Positions 1 through 9,185 of a stretch of DNA of 64,000 nucleotides are shown here, one piece after another. Position 1 is the stretch's first letter. Every line of letters starts with the position of its first letter. The DNA is from Streptomyces formicae. GTDB lineage: Bacteria > Actinomycetota > Actinomycetes > Streptomycetales > Streptomycetaceae. Position numbers and translations under genes: made by a program. The stretch lies in contig NZ_CP071872.1 in NCBI RefSeq assembly GCF_022647665.1, positions 2,232,001 through 2,296,000 of the forward strand. The letters are read 5' to 3'. The notes below the pieces were generated by a model. It saw nothing but the letters and a program-made list of their open reading frames with translations. It was not told the origin of the DNA and did no database searches.

Positions 1-366
1 TGCGCGCTGCGGTGGCCGTGGCAACGGACCGTTTCGTGGACGTGGTGTCCCACAGGGCGATTCCGTCGCGGTCTTTCGCAGTCATCACTGCGTACCTGGC
101 GCCAGCATGCGCAAACAGTTCGGCCCAGGTGTCGGGGTTGTAGCGAGCAGCGGTGAATCCGCGCAGCTGTTCCATGTACTCCTGGTGCGAGATCCGGCCA
201 GGCTCATAAGCCCGAGGCGGGGCAATGCCCCGGACCGCCGATATCCCCCAGTGGACAAAAACGCCGAGCTTGGCCTCGGCGAACCAGGACTGCGTAGACA
301 CGTCCGTGTGCTCCATATAGTGAAAAGCCAGTTCGGAAGGATGGTTGGGATACCAGACAAACGCCT
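1..366 (-). pseudogene. GH29 alpha-L-fucosidase, N-terminal part, cut by window edge
   Basis: Read on the minus strand, the frame gives WFAEAKLGVFVHWGISAVRG, then ARYAVMTAKDRDGIALWDTT, then runs off the left edge. This is the start of the GH29 catalytic barrel (family pattern: W..AKFG.F.HWG, then A.Y.V.T.KHHDG..LW). The usual HHDG is DRDG here, so a substrate-binding His pair is lost, which suggests decay. Similarity begins near 366 (WYPNHPSELAFHYMEH). No convincing start or ribosome-binding site (RBS) precedes it, and the same frame has a stop at 506-508. It could instead be the 5' part of a divergent gene continuing beyond the window; the missing sequence would decide. Confidence 0.5.
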
Positions 367-505
367 GGGCAGATGAGGAGTCGGCGCCGGATCGTGTGAG
401 TCGGGGAGGAGCACGCTCTGCGGTACGAGGCGGGCGTGTTCCTCGCCACACGGTCCTTGTACGAGCCGGTCCTGCCGCGGTCCACGTGGAAGCTGGTGAG
501 CGTGG

Positions 506-937
506 TCACGGGGACGCCGCCTCCGGGCCGTCCCGGTACCTTCGGGCGGTGCGCTGCCCCTGTACGTTCGAGTTCGGCTGTCGGCGACCGTTCACGAACA
601 GCTCGTCGAAGTCGAGCCCCTTGCCGATCCCGGCGACCAGGACACCGCGCTCGTACGGCCGCCACTCCGGAGTGAGCACCCGGCCGCCGTTCAGCACGAC
701 CCTCGTGCCGGACGCGGCCTCGTACGAGACCGGGGCCTGCAGTGTGCCGGAGTCCTCGGGGCCGAAGGTGAGGGTCCTTGTCAGGTGGTAGGTGCCCTCG
801 TGCACCACGACCCTGACCGGCCCGGCCTCGGCGCGGGCGGCGCGGGCCCTGCGCTGCGCGGCCTCCAGGGTCAGCAGCGGCCGTGCGGCCGTGCCCGGAG
901 CGTCGTCGTCGCCGTGGGGCGATGCGTGGATGGACAT
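506..937 (-). pseudogene. right-handed beta-helix (pectate-lyase-like) enzyme, N-terminal fragment
   Basis: ATG at 937 has a GAGGAG box about 6 nt upstream. The protein begins MSIHASPHGDDDAPGT and continues with LLTLEAAQRRARA, VVVHEGTYHLTRTL and DELFVNGRRQ. That is the usual opening of secreted or intracellular beta-helix polysaccharide-active enzymes: 'DG.D..PGT...P..TL.AA...AR', then G.Y.L..T, then LFVNG.R. Similarity stops right after FVNGRRQP (about 590). The frame then ends at 506, giving about 143 residues where the family usually has 600 or more. A short plausible coding stretch lies in another frame nearby (TTLTSFHVDRGRTGSYKDR). The locus therefore looks like joined fragments of several carbohydrate genes. 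Confidence 0.5.
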
Positions 938-1065
938 GGAACTCCTCGAACGACACCCGCTAGACATCGGATCTATCAACGCACCCTACCCGCAAGAACG
1001 ACCCTTTCGCAGGACAAGGAAAGCGATACCTCCGATGAATCAATCTGGCTGCACCATGCCTACGA

Positions 1066-1100
1066 GAAGCCCGCAGACCCCGCCCGGGCCTGCGGGCTTC
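1066..1100 (-). terminator. perfect 11-bp hairpin terminator
   Basis: GAAGCCCGCAG (1066-1076) and CTGCGGGCTTC (1090-1100) form a perfect 11-bp stem with a 13-nt loop. It lies just past the stop at 1112 of the minus-strand fragment. There is no long T tract, which is common for actinobacterial terminators. It could also stop readthrough from the plus strand. Confidence 0.65.
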
Positions 1101-1111
1101 GGACCAGTGCG

Positions 1112-1372
1112 CTACTGGACGACGACCGCCCATCGGGTGTCGCTCAGCCCGGTGCGGATGTGCAGCAGGGCGGTGCTCGCGTCATAGCTCGACGCCACGG
1201 TCATCGGCAGCTCGGTCGACCAGCTCGCGCCCGGTGCCAGTGACGGGACGCTCCAGTACTTCCAGCTGCCGGAGAAGCCCGCCGTGCCGCTGAAGCTCTG
1301 CATCTGGGTGGCGGACGGGGCCGAGGTGGAGGTGTTGGCGATGGTGACCGTTGTGGTGGTGGAATTGGTCCG
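1112..1372 (-). pseudogene. C-terminal tail of a secreted glycosidase-type protein
   Basis: The last ~85 residues of this frame are Thr/Ser/Trp rich (TVTIANTSTSAPSATQ, FSGSWKYWSVPSLAPGASW, STALLHIRTGLSDTRWAVVV) and end at 1112. The pattern of an immunoglobulin-like or carbohydrate-associated beta-sandwich after a Thr-rich linker is typical of the extreme C-terminus of secreted Streptomyces hydrolases. Upstream residues in the frame are low-quality arginine-rich sequence, and no start, signal peptide or catalytic domain is attached. I read it as the leftover 3' end of a larger deleted gene. Confidence 0.4.
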
Positions 1373-1706
1373 ACGCGGTCTATGAGCAGCCCGCTGACCG
1401 GCAGTCGCCGTCAGCTCGACGACACACGCACGGCTGGCGTTGTTGGGTGGAGCCGACACTGATCAGCTGATGGTTGATGGGCGTGCTGGCTCGGCTTCCG
1501 CACCGGCTGGTGAGTGTGAACTCACTGACGGGTAGGGCTTTCCGGCACGGTTGGTGCTCCGAGGCCCAGGCCCCGGAGCACCGCGCTGTAGAGGTGGTCG
1601 GCACGCTCCGGTGACAGTCAGTTGGCCGAGTCGAAGCGGTTCGGGGCTGTGGCCCTGCGGCGCCGTCGCTCCATCCGGAGCCGACTGCCATTCCGGCCGG
1701 CGGACT
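1373..1706. other. no supported gene
   Basis: This gap lies between the secreted-protein tail and the 3' end of the next minus-strand gene. A short frame on the minus strand (ERADHLYSAVLRGLGL) looks vaguely like a protein tail but cannot be identified. I see no start, RBS or promoter. Confidence 0.3.
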
Positions 1707-3566
1707 TCATGTCTGACGGGCGGGTGTGAGTGTGAGGGTCTGCTCGGTGGTGGTGCGGCCGTTGCCGACGGGGTTGCCGGTGGTGTCGGTCCAGGCGCGG
1801 GTGGGTGTGGTTTCGACCAGTCGGTGCGTGTGGCCTGACATGCCGATCACCAGTCCGCTGTAGCGGTTGACGATGCGGAACGTGCCGGTGGATGCGCCGT
1901 TGGTGTTCTTCCCGGGGATGACGAACCATTGCTGGCCGACGGCCGGGCCGTCCGCCGGTGCCTTGGCCACGGTCGGCTTGGCGGCCCAGGCGCGGCCGCT
2001 GTTGCGGTGGGAGTCGACACCGAGGAGTTCCCCGCTGGCGGTGTTGGCTATGCGGTAGGAGCCGTCGCCGTTGGAGGTGAAGGTCCACGTGCTGCGGCTG
2101 GAGCCGCTTCCCGCGGGGAGTGAGGTGGTGGCCCGGCCGCTTTCGGCTTGTGCGAGGACGCGGCCGTTGCCGTTGCTGATGGTGTAGGCCGTTTGGGGGC
2201 GGACGGGGGCGGCGGGGTGGCTGGTTGCGACGGTGGTGTCGTAGTACTCGCCGGAGGTTCTGTCGGAGCATTCCCAGGAGCAGTAGCTGCGGAAGTTTTT
2301 GCCGAGGATGGTGGAGCCGGTCTTGTTGACCGAGTCGAGCATCCAGCGGTACCAGGAGCCTGACAGGTAGTCGCCGGAGTCGCCGATGAGCTTCCATTTC
2401 TGGGTGGCGAGGTTGTCGGTGGCGTAGAAGCGCTGTGGTTGGGTGGTGTCCTGCGTGATGGCTTCGGGCTGGCCTATGTACAGCCCGAGGTGGGCGTTGT
2501 AGGCGATGTTCATGGTCAGCAGGTCGGACTTGGCGGGCAGTTCCCCGGCGGCCTGCTGTTCGGCGACGGTGCCGGGGGTGGCCGGGTCGTAGTCGTTCTC
2601 GATGGGGGTGTAGCCGGTCTGGTTGTCGGCGTCGACCGGCTCCATGTTGCTTTCCAGCCCGCCGATTCCGGGCTGCGACCAGGTGCCGTCGTACCACTTC
2701 TTCCAGGAGCCGGCCGTCATCTTGGCGGACATCGGCGCGCGGGCGACGTGCCCCCTGCTGCCGTCGGTCCAGCCGCCGGGGACGCCGCCCTTGGGGATGG
2801 CGCGGGAGTTGTAGTAGACGTAGAAGTAGCCGGAGGCGGTGTCCACGAACAGTCGGGGGTCACCGTTGCCGTAGTGGTACAGGTCGTTGGGGAACGCCTC
2901 GTTGTCGCCGCGCTCGGTGCTGTAGGGCGAGGTGAGGACGTGGTCCTTGATGTCCCAGGTCCTGCCCTGGTCACGGGAGACGGCGTAGTCGATCGCGTCG
3001 TAGTGGAGGCCGTCGCCGAACGGGTCCGGGGTGAACTCGTTGTGGACGAGGCCGTACCAGTGGCCGGTGTCCGGGTCCACCCACACGCCCATCAGGTCGC
3101 AGTAGTTGCGCTGTGAGTAGTGCGAGGTGTCCGGGGCGTGCGTGGACTCACGGCCGGTGGGGCTGTTGTTGCAGCGCCAGGTGGTGTCGTCGTTGCGGTC
3201 CAGCGCGTTGGCGGGGTTCACCGCGTCGCTCAGGGCGGCGTCGCGCTGGGCGGTGTCGAAGTCCTTGCCTCGGTAGAACGTCCACCTGCGGGGGTCGTTC
3301 TCGGCGTACAGGGCGTGGGCGGACTGGTAGTAGAAGGCGCCGTTCTTGTCGATGTAGGTACCGGCGGGAGTGTCGTCGGGGTTGGTCCACGGGCCCTTGG
3401 CGCCGATGGTGACGCTGTAGGTGGGCGAATCAGCGGCCGCGGCCGCGCCCTCGGTTCCGGATACGGACGCGGATGCGGACGCCGGTGCCGCCGACAGTGT
3501 GCCGGCCAGCGCCGCGGCCACCGTGACGAGCGCGACAGGGACCGTCGTTCTCCAACGAGCTGACAC
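1707..3566 (-). CDS. secreted beta-propeller (GH43/sialidase-like) protein with C-terminal ricin-type domain
   Basis: The 619-residue product is predicted to be exported. I chose GTG at 3566 because GAAGGAGAG lies just upstream and the N-terminus then becomes a good signal peptide (VSARWRTTV, VALVTVAAALAGTL, then APASASA). Residues ~70-450 show propeller-like repeats: DPDTGHWYGLVHNEF, DYAVSRDQGRTWD, GDPRLFVDTASGYFYVYYN, YNAHLGLYIGQP and SSGSWYRWML-type blades. These resemble five-bladed GH43/GH117-like enzymes with Asp-box-like 'SRDQGRTW' motifs. Residues ~480-615 form a ricin-B/CBM13-like trefoil (YTISNGNGRVLA, YRIANTASGELLGVD, FRIVNRYSGLVIGM). It is divergent from the ROK regulator, and a palindrome lies between them, so control by that regulator and induction by a sugar is likely. 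The exact substrate cannot be read from the sequence. Confidence 0.7.
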   Translation of the reverse strand: MSARWRTTVPVALVTVAAALAGTLSAAPASASASVSGTEGAAAAADSPTYSVTIGAKGPWTNPDDTPAGTYIDKNGAFYYQSAHALYAENDPRRWTFYRGKDFDTAQRDAALSDAVNPANALDRNDDTTWRCNNSPTGRESTHAPDTSHYSQRNYCDLMGVWVDPDTGHWYGLVHNEFTPDPFGDGLHYDAIDYAVSRDQGRTWDIKDHVLTSPYSTERGDNEAFPNDLYHYGNGDPRLFVDTASGYFYVYYNSRAIPKGGVPGGWTDGSRGHVARAPMSAKMTAGSWKKWYDGTWSQPGIGGLESNMEPVDADNQTGYTPIENDYDPATPGTVAEQQAAGELPAKSDLLTMNIAYNAHLGLYIGQPEAITQDTTQPQRFYATDNLATQKWKLIGDSGDYLSGSWYRWMLDSVNKTGSTILGKNFRSYCSWECSDRTSGEYYDTTVATSHPAAPVRPQTAYTISNGNGRVLAQAESGRATTSLPAGSGSSRSTWTFTSNGDGSYRIANTASGELLGVDSHRNSGRAWAAKPTVAKAPADGPAVGQQWFVIPGKNTNGASTGTFRIVNRYSGLVIGMSGHTHRLVETTPTRAWTDTTGNPVGNGRTTTEQTLTLTPARQT

Positions 3567-3642
3567 AGAGAGCTCTCCTTCTCCAACTAAGGCCTCGTTT
3601 GCGGGAGTTGCCGAGGGCCTGATGGATAGTTTGACTAGAGTC

Positions 3643-3672
3643 CGAATCAATGAACGCGTTGTCAATGATTCG
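3643..3672. promoter_or_regulatory. interrupted palindrome, candidate ROK-regulator operator
   Basis: CGAATCA.TGA at 3643-3653 is mirrored by TCA.TGATTCG at 3662-3672 around an ACGCGT core. It sits between the divergent starts at 3566 (-) and 3741 (+), about 77 bp from the first and 70 bp from the second. TTGAC (3631) and GTCAA (3661) add a second overlapping dyad. The position fits autoregulation plus control of the secreted enzyme. Confidence 0.5.
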
Positions 3673-3740
3673 TAACGCTCGGTGCCAGAGACCTGTCATG
3701 ATGCGCATCTGCATCTACCCGACCGGAGACCGAGGAACGA

Positions 3741-5048
3741 GTGAAGACTGACCTGCGAACGGCGGTGACGGTGGACAATTCCCTCTCCGGGCCCTTCCGG
3801 CCGCGCGACCGACCGTCCATCCGGCGCACCAACCTCGGTGTGGTAATGCGCATCCTGCGCGATGCCGGACCTCGTTCGCGTGCCCAGCTCGCCCAAGACA
3901 CAGGGCTGCCGAAGCCGACCATCACCAACCTGGTGGCCGAACTCATCTCCCTCCGCCTGGTCCGCGAGGGACCAGTGCAACGCGATGGAGCCGTAGGCCG
4001 TCCCGGCACGCTCGTCCAACTCGACGGCCGGGACATCTGTGGCATCGGCGTCGAGATCAGTACCCACTACGTGCACGTTCTCGCACTCGCCCTCACCGGC
4101 GACACCGCCTACGAGCACCGCGGCACGATCGCCGCCGCCCGCGCCGGAACCGACGCCGTCCTCGACCACACGGCGCAATCCGTCCAGGACTGCATGTCCA
4201 CCCTGCAACAGGACGGCAAGCGCCCCATCGGCCTCACCCTCGCCGCGCCCGGCGTCATCAACCAAACAACGGGCACACTCCAGTACGCCCCCGCCCTCGG
4301 CTGGCGCAACGTCCCAGTGACCCGCGAACTGCGCACCCGCCTCGCGCCATCCCTGCCCCGCCTCACCCTCGAGAACGACGCCAAAGCCAGCGCCATCGCC
4401 GAATACGTGCACGTGCAGGACACGGACATGCACGACATGATCTGCATCACCGGCGAACGCGGCATCGGCGCCGGCATCATCAGCGATGGACGCCTGCTGC
4501 GCGGCCGCACCGGCTTCGCCGGCGAGGTGGGCCACATGCCGCTCAGCCCGGAGCGCCGCGCCTGTGTGTGCGGACGCTTCGGCTGCTGGGAAACGATGGT
4601 CGGCCTCGACACCATGTTCCGCCTCGCGGCCGACGAGGACGACGCCATCCACGACCCAGCCGTCGAGCTGGTGACCCGCCTCGCGGAACTCCGCCGCCGC
4701 GCGGAGGCCGGCGACTCCCGCACCCTTGCCGCGCTCGACCGCGTCGCGGAGGACCTCGCAATCGGGATCGCCCTGCTCGCCGACGTTTTCAACCCCGGTG
4801 CTGTGGTGCTCGGCGGGTACTTCACCTACATCGGCTGCCTGATGCTCGACCGCGTCCGGCACGTGGTCCGGAACCGGGTCATGGCACCGGATGCCGGAGG
4901 CTGCCAAGTCCAGCTCTCAACCCTGGGCTTCACCGCCGCCGCCCGCGGGGGCGCCTACCTGGCCCTCGACACCGTGTACCAGGACCCCAGCGGACACCAC
5001 GAGCACCGTGACCTGCCCCAGCCATGCCACGAGCCCGAGGTCTGTTGA
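3741..5048 (+). CDS. ROK (NagC/XylR) family transcriptional repressor
   Basis: The 435-residue sugar-responsive DNA-binding protein starts at GTG, with GAGG 5-6 nt upstream. Residues ~30-85 form a winged HTH (TNLGVVMRILRDAGPRSRAQLAQDTGLPKPTITNLV, broken here by its recognition helix). Residues ~100-415 are the ROK kinase-like fold. The glucokinase-type zinc site is visible as GHMPL, followed by CVCGRFGCWE. NDAKASAIAEY matches the ROK ENDA segment, and GAGIISDG the phosphate-loop region. Such proteins bind a free sugar or sugar phosphate and release DNA. The neighbour divergently transcribed at 1707-3566 is the most likely target. Confidence 0.9.
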   Translation: MKTDLRTAVTVDNSLSGPFRPRDRPSIRRTNLGVVMRILRDAGPRSRAQLAQDTGLPKPTITNLVAELISLRLVREGPVQRDGAVGRPGTLVQLDGRDICGIGVEISTHYVHVLALALTGDTAYEHRGTIAAARAGTDAVLDHTAQSVQDCMSTLQQDGKRPIGLTLAAPGVINQTTGTLQYAPALGWRNVPVTRELRTRLAPSLPRLTLENDAKASAIAEYVHVQDTDMHDMICITGERGIGAGIISDGRLLRGRTGFAGEVGHMPLSPERRACVCGRFGCWETMVGLDTMFRLAADEDDAIHDPAVELVTRLAELRRRAEAGDSRTLAALDRVAEDLAIGIALLADVFNPGAVVLGGYFTYIGCLMLDRVRHVVRNRVMAPDAGGCQVQLSTLGFTAAARGGAYLALDTVYQDPSGHHEHRDLPQPCHEPEVC

Positions 5049-5803
5049 CTCGAACGGCAATGCACCCGGTCGAGCGGGGGGACCAAAGGCAAGGACCTCG
5101 TTGGCAACGGTCATGATGGGCAGAGGCCCGCCCAACAGCACACGCCGGCAGCGGCCGGCAGCATCTGCTGCCCGCCACCGGCATCCAAGGCACGCGAGCC
5201 TACCTCCAGTCTGAGCTGCGGTAGCGATCCGTGAGGCCCGACTGTCCGCAGCGGCCACGCGTGTGCCATGGCAAGTGCCACGTACCGGACACCGTCGTAC
5301 AGCCGCAGGAAAAGCTCGAACGCTACCCCACAGGCGATGAGCAGGGCTGCCCTATCGGGGTGGACTGCGCCTCGGTGCCAACTGGCTGCGTTGGAACCCA
5401 GACCGCCGCCGACGGTTGACCGGGGCGGCTATCACAGTTTCACAGCATCGACGCAGCACCAGGTGCATGGGGGAGTGGGGCAGCAACGTTCCTCCGCGGC
5501 GTCTGCGAAGGCATGTTCCTGGATTTTCGGTTTGACTGATAAGTCGCACGCATGGTCCCCAATTCACATCGTGCTGTGGTGCGTGGATGAATATCGTCGG
5601 GCTCTGCCTCGTGCGCTCCCAAGCGTTGCCGACTACCGGATCCCGGCTGTCTGCCGCAGCTCGTGGGTTAGCTGCTCTGCTCTGCTCTGCGTGCACCGCA
5701 CCCAGTTGTGCGGGCCAATGGCCAGACGGCAGCCAACCGGATTCAATGACAAGACCTGAACGGACCTTAAGTGACTGCGTTCAATCATGCAATGGGCTGC
5801 CCG
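5049..5803. other. long intergenic stretch, no supported gene
   Basis: Between the ROK regulator and the regulator at 5945 I find no frame with convincing codon bias, no RBS-linked start and no recognisable protein remnant. The G+C content falls towards the right end, where the palindrome and probable promoter of the next gene lie. Confidence 0.5.
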
Positions 5804-5823
5804 TGATCGAAAAAATTCGATCA
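5804..5823. promoter_or_regulatory. perfect 8+4+8 palindrome, candidate operator
   Basis: TGATCGAA-AAAA-TTCGATCA is a perfect inverted repeat with an AAAA spacer in an AT-rich patch, ~120 bp upstream of the DeoR/LacI-type regulator at 5945. No T-tract follows, so a terminator is unlikely. Autoregulation is the natural reading. Confidence 0.5.
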
Positions 5824-5944
5824 TTGAATTTACCAAATCCATCGTCAGGTATTAGGCTGAATGTCCTGGTTGGCTCTTGCTTTTCAGGAATCCACATGTC
5901 TTCATGCGTAGTGTCTGGATGTTGAAAGACAGTGGGTTTGCGCC

Positions 5945-7090
5945 GTGCAGGAGAGTGTAGAAGAACGTCACGAGCGGATTCTTCAGATCGTGCAGGAGAA
6001 AGAAGTCGTACGAGTAACCGAGTTGGCCGCGGAACTCGGTGTCTCGACGGCAACCATGCGGCGAGACCTGGCCGCGCTGGACCAACTGGGCCAGGTCCGA
6101 TGGCTCCATGGCTCCGTTGCCCGGCAGACGGCTTCTCTCAACGCACACGACACGCAGCCGGATCGCCAGAGTCAATCAGAGCGTTATCGACAACAAGTGC
6201 TAGGCATGGTGGTCCCCACTCTGGAACGTCACTTCCGACCCATGGTCCGTGGGGCCCAGATGGCCGCTGCTGCATCCGGGATTCGCTTGATCGTCGCCGT
6301 CTCCGGGTACAGCTTCGCTTGTGAAATCATTCAGATGCAGGAAATGGCGCAAGCCGGTGTGAAAGGTTTGCTACTGTCCCCCAGTTGGGATGCCAATGGC
6401 CCCACTGCGGCGGAAGCGGAACGGGTTCTGGCACCAGGAATCCCGACCGTGCTGGTCGAGCGCAGACTGCCCGCTGACCTTCACAATGAGGGAATAGACC
6501 ATGTTGGTGCTGCTCATGCCGAGGGCGCCGGTCTTGCTGTGCGACATCTCGCGCGGCTTGGACATCAGCGGATCGCACTGCTATCCAAGAACACCCACAC
6601 TCGTCCGTTCATTCGCTGCGGATATCTGACAGCTACCAGAGCGCTGGGGATCGCCGACGATTACCTGTCTCCAGAGGAACGTCCAGGCTACGGGGACTCT
6701 GACACGTTCGAGCGTGATGTTGATCAATTGCTCGGACTCAGAGAATCCGACGGCGTACGAGCAGCGATCGTGCACACAGACCAGGACGCCATCAACCTGT
6801 TCCAGCGACTAGCTCTGCGCAACATCCGCGTTCCGGAAGACTTCGCCATCGTGTCCTATGGCGATGAGCACGCATGCCTTCCTGACGTACCCCTCAGCGC
6901 CGTCGCCACCCCCGGCGAAGCCATCGGCGAAGCCGCCATGCAACTGCTGCTACGCCGTCTAGACAATCCGAACACGCAGCGATGGGGCCTGGAGCTCACG
7001 CCCACACTTGAAGTACGAGAATCGTGCGGAAGCCAGCACGCGCGGCACCACACATCCCCTCACGATGCAACCGCAGCCGATTGCCGATGA
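5945..7090 (+). CDS. DeoR-HTH / LacI-type sensor hybrid transcriptional regulator
   Basis: Of 381 residues, ~5-60 form a DeoR-type winged helix (ERHERILQIVQEKEVVRVTE, then LGVSTATMRRDLAALD). Residues ~95-365 form a LacI/periplasmic-binding fold with the typical closing pattern RVPEDFAIVSYGDE, PLSAVATPGEAIGEAAMQLL. The sensor half implies a sugar-like ligand. The start is GTG at 5945 (GTGCAGGAGAGTG); there is no strong RBS, so initiation is uncertain by a few codons. It stands alone; the perfect palindrome at 5804-5823 is its likely operator. Such hybrids are common beside sugar-utilisation genes in Streptomyces, which agrees with the carbohydrate remnants to the left. Confidence 0.85.
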   Translation: MQESVEERHERILQIVQEKEVVRVTELAAELGVSTATMRRDLAALDQLGQVRWLHGSVARQTASLNAHDTQPDRQSQSERYRQQVLGMVVPTLERHFRPMVRGAQMAAAASGIRLIVAVSGYSFACEIIQMQEMAQAGVKGLLLSPSWDANGPTAAEAERVLAPGIPTVLVERRLPADLHNEGIDHVGAAHAEGAGLAVRHLARLGHQRIALLSKNTHTRPFIRCGYLTATRALGIADDYLSPEERPGYGDSDTFERDVDQLLGLRESDGVRAAIVHTDQDAINLFQRLALRNIRVPEDFAIVSYGDEHACLPDVPLSAVATPGEAIGEAAMQLLLRRLDNPNTQRWGLELTPTLEVRESCGSQHARHHTSPHDATAADCR

Positions 7091-7615
7091 GGGACCCGAT
7101 GTGTCAAGTCCTGCATGATGAATGGTCAGACCACTGGGCGATGCCACGCAACTCTGCCTGCCGGGAGCCCCCTTCGGCCGAACCAGGGCGGTAGTCGCCG
7201 GTGGGCCTCAACCGGCCCTCGCCCCTGCCACATCGAGGCCGTCACCCGACACACTGCAGCGCGTACGCTGTGCCCGACCTGTGGTCTCCTCACCGTAGCC
7301 AGAGGCTTCTGAGGCATCATCTGATCACTGCTCTGAGCGAGGCTCTGAGCAACAGCGGGAACGGATCAGCCGTTGCTGCCCGACTACGGGAGTTGCAGCC
7401 GGCGCGATCACCAGCGAGAGGCAATGGACGATTGCGTTCAGGCACCGCTCCGGCGCATCCGGACGTCCGTGCCCGCGGGCACGGTTCCTGCAGTGGCTCC
7501 TGGCCTGCGCAAGTGCGAGGTGGCCGTACCGGGGAGAAGACCCCCGCCGCTCTGCTAGCCAGAGGAGTGGGGCGTATCCCCACGATAGAGCGCTCTGTCC
7601 GCGTTGGAGTGGCGG
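7091..7615. other. no supported gene between regulator and IS
   Basis: I see no convincing coding sequence in this 525-bp stretch. Overlapping frames are shadows without starts or motifs. It ends at the CTAG target duplication (7616-7619) of the IS701-family element. Confidence 0.4.
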
Positions 7616-7619
7616 CTAG

Positions 7620-9069
7620 TACTCCAGTCTGGTTTCGCGATCTTGTGGCTGTACCTGGTTGGGAGCGGGTACGGCCACCGCGTGATCATCGGTTGGTGTG
7701 TGGACAAACGAAGATCGTGCGGTGGCCGCGGGCCATAGCGTAGACCCTGCCCGCTGGCGGGAGATGTTCGGCCTGGTCATGGCTCGGATCGCGGGCCGCT
7801 TCGGCCGAGTTGAGCCGAGGGCGAGTGCCCGGGCCTATCTGCTCGGGCTGCTGTCGCAGGCGGAGCGGAAGAACTGCTGGCAGCTGGCCGAACAGGCCGG
7901 GCACATCCGGCCGGGGCCGATGCAACGGCTGCTGCGCTACGCCCGCTGGGACGCCGATGCCGTCCGTGACGATGTCCGCGTCTACGCCGTCGACCACCTC
8001 GGCACCGACGGTGGTGTGCTGATCGTGGACGAGACCGGCTTCGTGAAGAAGGGCCGGGCTTCGGCAGGGGTCCAGCGGCAGTACACCGGCACCGCCGGGC
8101 GCATCGAGAACTCCCAGGTCGGCGTCTTCCTCGCCTACGCCACCAGCCGGGGACGGGCGTTGATCGACCGCCGGCTCTACCTGCCCGAGCAGTCCTGGTC
8201 CGCAGATCCCGAGCGCCGCCAGGCGGCCGGAATACCCGAGACAGCGCAGTTCGCAACCAAGCCCCGCCTGGCCTGGGAGATGATCGCCGCCGCGCTGGAC
8301 GCCGGGGTGGAGGCAGCGTGGGTGACCGGCGATGAAGCCTATGGGCAGGACCCGCAGTTGCGTGCCGCCCTGGAGGCACGCGGGACCGGCTACGTGATGG
8401 CCGTCGCCTGCTCGACCAGGGTGCGGATCAACTCAGGCCGCACCCCCGTCCGCGCGGACACCGTCGCCGACCGCCTGCCCGCCACCGCCTGGCAACGGCA
8501 CAGTGCGGGCCCCGGCGCGAAGGGCCCGCGCTACTACGACTGGGCCTGGGTCCACATCGGCACCGGCGAACACCGCCACCTGCTCGTCCGCCGCAACCGC
8601 ACCAGCGGTGAACTGGCCTTCTACTTGTGCTGGTCACCCACCACGGTCACCCTTGCGGAACTCGTCCGCGTCGCCGGCGTCCGCTGGAGCGTCGAGGAGT
8701 GCTTCCAGGCTGCGAAAAGCCAAGTCGGACTCGACCACTACCAGGTCAGGCACTGGACCTCATGGCACCGGCACATCACCCTCGCCATGCTCGCCCTGGT
8801 CTTCCTGGCGGCCGTCGCCGCCGACGCGGCACCAAGGCGGCCCACCGATCCGCACCGCCCAGCCTCCAGCCGCGAACCGATCTCCTTGACCGTTCCGGAG
8901 ATCCGCCACCTGCTCACCACCGTCTTCGGCCCACCAGTCGTGACCGCAGCCAGGATGCTGCACTGGTCAATCTGGCGCAGACACCACCAGGCAACAGCCC
9001 GGCACAGCCACTACCGACGACGGTCAGCCGACGAGACCGGCGGATAGATCACGAAACCGCACTGGAGTA
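7620..9069 (+). mobile_element. IS701-family insertion sequence, complete, CTAG target duplication
   Basis: The left end TACTCCAGT..GGTTTCGCGATCT is mirrored at the right end by AGATCACGAAACC..ACTGGAGTA. Over ~25 bp the inverted repeats differ at about 3 positions. CTAG at 7616-7619 and 9070-9073 is the 4-bp target duplication, matching the YTAR preference known for this family. Total length is 1450 bp. The transposase is intact, so the copy may be mobile. Confidence 0.9.
7698..9047 (+). CDS. IS701-family DDE transposase
   Basis: The 449-residue transposase shows the IS701 block VDETGFVKKG (first catalytic Asp), followed by GVQRQYTGTAGRIENSQVGVFL. Next come WVTGDEAYGQD (second Asp) and GVRWSVEECFQAAKSQVGLDHYQVR (catalytic Glu region). 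The start is GTG at 7698, 78 bp inside the left inverted repeat. The length is normal for the family and no frameshift is seen. The enzyme cuts and pastes the surrounding element. Confidence 0.93.
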   Translation: MWTNEDRAVAAGHSVDPARWREMFGLVMARIAGRFGRVEPRASARAYLLGLLSQAERKNCWQLAEQAGHIRPGPMQRLLRYARWDADAVRDDVRVYAVDHLGTDGGVLIVDETGFVKKGRASAGVQRQYTGTAGRIENSQVGVFLAYATSRGRALIDRRLYLPEQSWSADPERRQAAGIPETAQFATKPRLAWEMIAAALDAGVEAAWVTGDEAYGQDPQLRAALEARGTGYVMAVACSTRVRINSGRTPVRADTVADRLPATAWQRHSAGPGAKGPRYYDWAWVHIGTGEHRHLLVRRNRTSGELAFYLCWSPTTVTLAELVRVAGVRWSVEECFQAAKSQVGLDHYQVRHWTSWHRHITLAMLALVFLAAVAADAAPRRPTDPHRPASSREPISLTVPEIRHLLTTVFGPPVVTAARMLHWSIWRRHHQATARHSHYRRRSADETGG

Positions 9070-9129
9070 CTAGTAGCAACGCCGTGTAGTTAGGGCTCTG
9101 GGCTGCTTGTCAAGCAGGCTGATGAAGTG

Positions 9130-9185
9130 ACGGAGCTCCTGCTAGAACCGTGTCGACCAAGATCACTGTTCAGCAGGAGCTCCGT
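9130..9185 (+). promoter_or_regulatory. hairpin that hides the transposase RBS and start
   Basis: ACGGAGCTCCTGCT (9130-9143) pairs perfectly with AGCAGGAGCTCCGT (9172-9185). The right arm contains the AGGAG ribosome-binding site and the first base of the TTG start. Transcripts entering from outside would fold and be poorly translated, a known device in IS10 and related elements to avoid activation by neighbouring promoters. Confidence 0.6.

Noticed and set aside
204..956. 250-codon frame overlapping the beta-helix fragment
   Set aside because: Only a short middle stretch looks protein-like; the rest is arginine-rich mirror sequence across two unrelated fragments.
5804..5823. Terminator for the ROK gene
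   Set aside because: It lies ~750 bp downstream, has an A-rich loop and lacks a T tract, so an operator is more likely.
7115..7743. Possible transposase remnant (frame with CPTCG) left of the IS701 element
   Set aside because: No further similarity to a zinc-finger transposase; the frame has no supporting start or codon bias.
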